Origin: DATLLN01 sp963809205
GTDB lineage: Bacteria; Actinomycetota; Thermoleophilia; Gaiellales; JAICJC01
DNA length: 64,000 nucleotides
NCBI GenBank assembly: GCA_963809205.1
Contig: CAWEIS010000028.1
Location: 1 to 64,000, forward strand
Direction: 5' to 3'
This document shows positions 62,849-64,000 of this stretch, in pieces. Every line of letters begins with the position of its first letter. The first letter of the stretch is position 1. The translations under genes were made by a program, and so were the position numbers. Under the pieces are notes generated by a model. That model did no database searches. It was not told the origin of the DNA and saw only the letters and a program-made list of their open reading frames with translations.

Positions 62849-63955
62849 CTAGTACGAGTAGCTGCGCCGACCATTTCGACGCTTGCTCGCCGCGGCCTGG
62901 TTTGCGCGGTGGATCGCGTCGAACTCCTCCAGCGAGCGGCCGGAGCCGACCGCGACGCACGTCAGCGGCGACTCGGCCAGGTGCACGGCGATCTGAGTCT
63001 CCGCGCGGATCCGGTCGGGCAACCGCTGCAGCAGCGCCCCGCCGCCGGCCAGCACGATCCCCCGGTCCATGATGTCCGAGGCCAGCTCGGGCGGCGTCTT
63101 GTCCAGCGTCTGCTTGACGGCGTCGATGATCTGCGACAGCGGCACCTCGAGCGCCTGGCGCACCTCGGCGCTCGACAGCACGACCGTCTTCGGCAGGCCG
63201 GTGACCAGGTCGCGGCCGCGGATCTCGGCCTCGACCTCCTCCGGCAGCTCGGACGCCGAGCCGATCTCCAGCTTGACCTCCTCAGCCGTCTGCGAGCCGA
63301 TCATCAGCTTGTACTCGCGCTTGACGTGCTCGATGATCGCGTCGTCAAGCTCGTCGCCGCCGACCCTGATCGACTGGGAGACGACGATGCCGCCCAGCGA
63401 GATGACCGCCACCTCGGTGGTGCCGCCACCGACATCGACGATCATGTTGCCGGTCGGCTCCGACACGGGGAGCCCGGCACCGATCGCGGCGGCCATCGGC
63501 TCCTCGATCAGATACGCCTGGCGCGCGCCGGCCGAGTACGTGGCCTCCTCGACGGCCCGCTTCTCGACCCCGGTGACCCCAGAGGGCACGCAGACCACGA
63601 CGCGCGGGTGCGCCCAGCGGTTCTGGTGCACCTTCTGGATGAAGTGGCGCAGCATCTGCTCGGTGACGTCGAAGTCGGCGATCACGCCGTCCTTGAGCGG
63701 CCGGATCGCCTGGATGTCGCCGGGCGTGCGGCCGAGCATGCGCTTGGCCTCGATCCCCACCGCGTGCACGTCGCCCGTCCGCTGGTCGATCGCCACCACC
63801 GAGGGCTCGGACAGCACGATGCCACGCCCGCGTACGTAGACGAGCGTGTTCGCCGTGCCGAGATCGACGGCCATGTCCCGGCCGCCGAAGCCGGTGAGTG
63901 AGTTCCAGAAGCTGATGGGAAAGTCCTCGAGGGTTCCCGCTGCAAATCCCGGCAA
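62849..63955 (-). CDS. mreB: Rod-shape-determining actin homologue MreB
   Basis: This 368-residue actin-like ATPase forms filaments that guide wall synthesis. Phosphate-binding loops are DMAVDLGTANTLVYVRGRGI and GNMIVDVGGGTTEVAVISLG. The adenosine motif is GIVLAGGGALLQRLP, and YLIEEPMAAAIGAGLPV is also conserved. The start is unclear: a TTG at 63955 gives a 27-residue lead with FPISFWNSLTGFG, possibly a membrane-binding helix, while an ATG at 63874 would remove it. The gene opens the rod-shape cluster. Confidence 0.95.
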   Translation of the reverse strand: MPGFAAGTLEDFPISFWNSLTGFGGRDMAVDLGTANTLVYVRGRGIVLSEPSVVAIDQRTGDVHAVGIEAKRMLGRTPGDIQAIRPLKDGVIADFDVTEQMLRHFIQKVHQNRWAHPRVVVCVPSGVTGVEKRAVEEATYSAGARQAYLIEEPMAAAIGAGLPVSEPTGNMIVDVGGGTTEVAVISLGGIVVSQSIRVGGDELDDAIIEHVKREYKLMIGSQTAEEVKLEIGSASELPEEVEAEIRGRDLVTGLPKTVVLSSAEVRQALEVPLSQIIDAVKQTLDKTPPELASDIMDRGIVLAGGGALLQRLPDRIRAETQIAVHLAESPLTCVAVGSGRSLEEFDAIHRANQAAASKRRNGRRSYSY

Positions 63956-64000
63956 ACGGGCCGCAGGAGTGTATCAGGGTGCCGTCGGCAGGGCCTCCGA

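Overview
The window is a high-GC (roughly 70%), gene-dense bacterial chromosome segment with no plasmid, phage or CRISPR content. Many neighbouring genes overlap by 4 nt (GTGA or ATGA), and GTG and TTG starts are common. The actinobacterial small families (DUF2630, GYD, Gly-Ser repeat protein), the PPi-type phosphofructokinase signature and the order lepA-hemW-hrcA-dnaJ-prmA-rsmE-mtaB-yqeY-phoH-ybeY-dgkA-cdd-era fit a deep-branching actinobacterium, plausibly class Thermoleophilia. That placement is inference. Five conserved genes (prmA, the LuxR-type regulator, pepF, obgE, mreC) carry six single-base frame breaks. This looks more like residual indel error in a metagenome-type assembly than real decay.

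Layout. 1-12.9 kb is accessory: small cupin, monooxygenase, VOC and membrane proteins; a translationally coupled methyltransferase-GNAT-META trio; a secreted beta-helix protein; a PPi-type pfk; a degenerate indole-glycerol-phosphate-synthase homologue next to deoC; era and cdd; a degenerate kinase-like membrane protein; and an unknown two-hydrophobic-segment protein. 12.9-19.3 kb (minus strand) is the housekeeping run dnaJ-prmA-rsmE-mtaB-yqeY-phoH-ybeY-dgkA/PAP2. 19.3-24.3 kb is an insertion between hrcA and dnaJ. It holds an HTH-TPR regulator followed by a 36-codon exported-looking His-rich peptide, an operator-like region, a divergent candidate structured ncRNA, a REP-like repeat cluster and a LuxR-type ATPase regulator. 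24.3-35.1 kb resumes housekeeping: hrcA, hemW, lepA, murJ, rpsT, holA, an Rrf2 regulator, citrate synthase, comEC and comEA. 35.1-47.5 kb contains rtcB, leuS, pepF, a PhoX-like protein with a formylglycine-generating enzyme, KDG kinase and KDPG aldolase, a pentapeptide/Gly-Ser repeat pair, and tRNA-Ala(GGC). 47.5-64 kb (minus strand) runs mreB-uppP-mreC-mreD-mrdA-rodA, then a DUF697-like protein, a radical SAM protein, a DUF2344 protein, rne/rng, rplU, rpmA, obgE, nadD and rsfS.

Functional themes. The right end builds the rod-shape cell-wall machine and supplies the lipid carrier (uppP; dgkA/PAP2 and murJ elsewhere). Ribosome and tRNA maturation functions (ybeY, rsmE, prmA, mtaB, era, obgE, rsfS, lepA, rne) are concentrated here. 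The most interesting non-housekeeping loci are the receptor-peptide-ncRNA locus at 19.3-21.2 kb, a 166-bp degenerate palindrome that contains the stop codons of two convergent genes (43979-44144), and palindromic repeats whose arms covary (2138-2170, 21468-21498).
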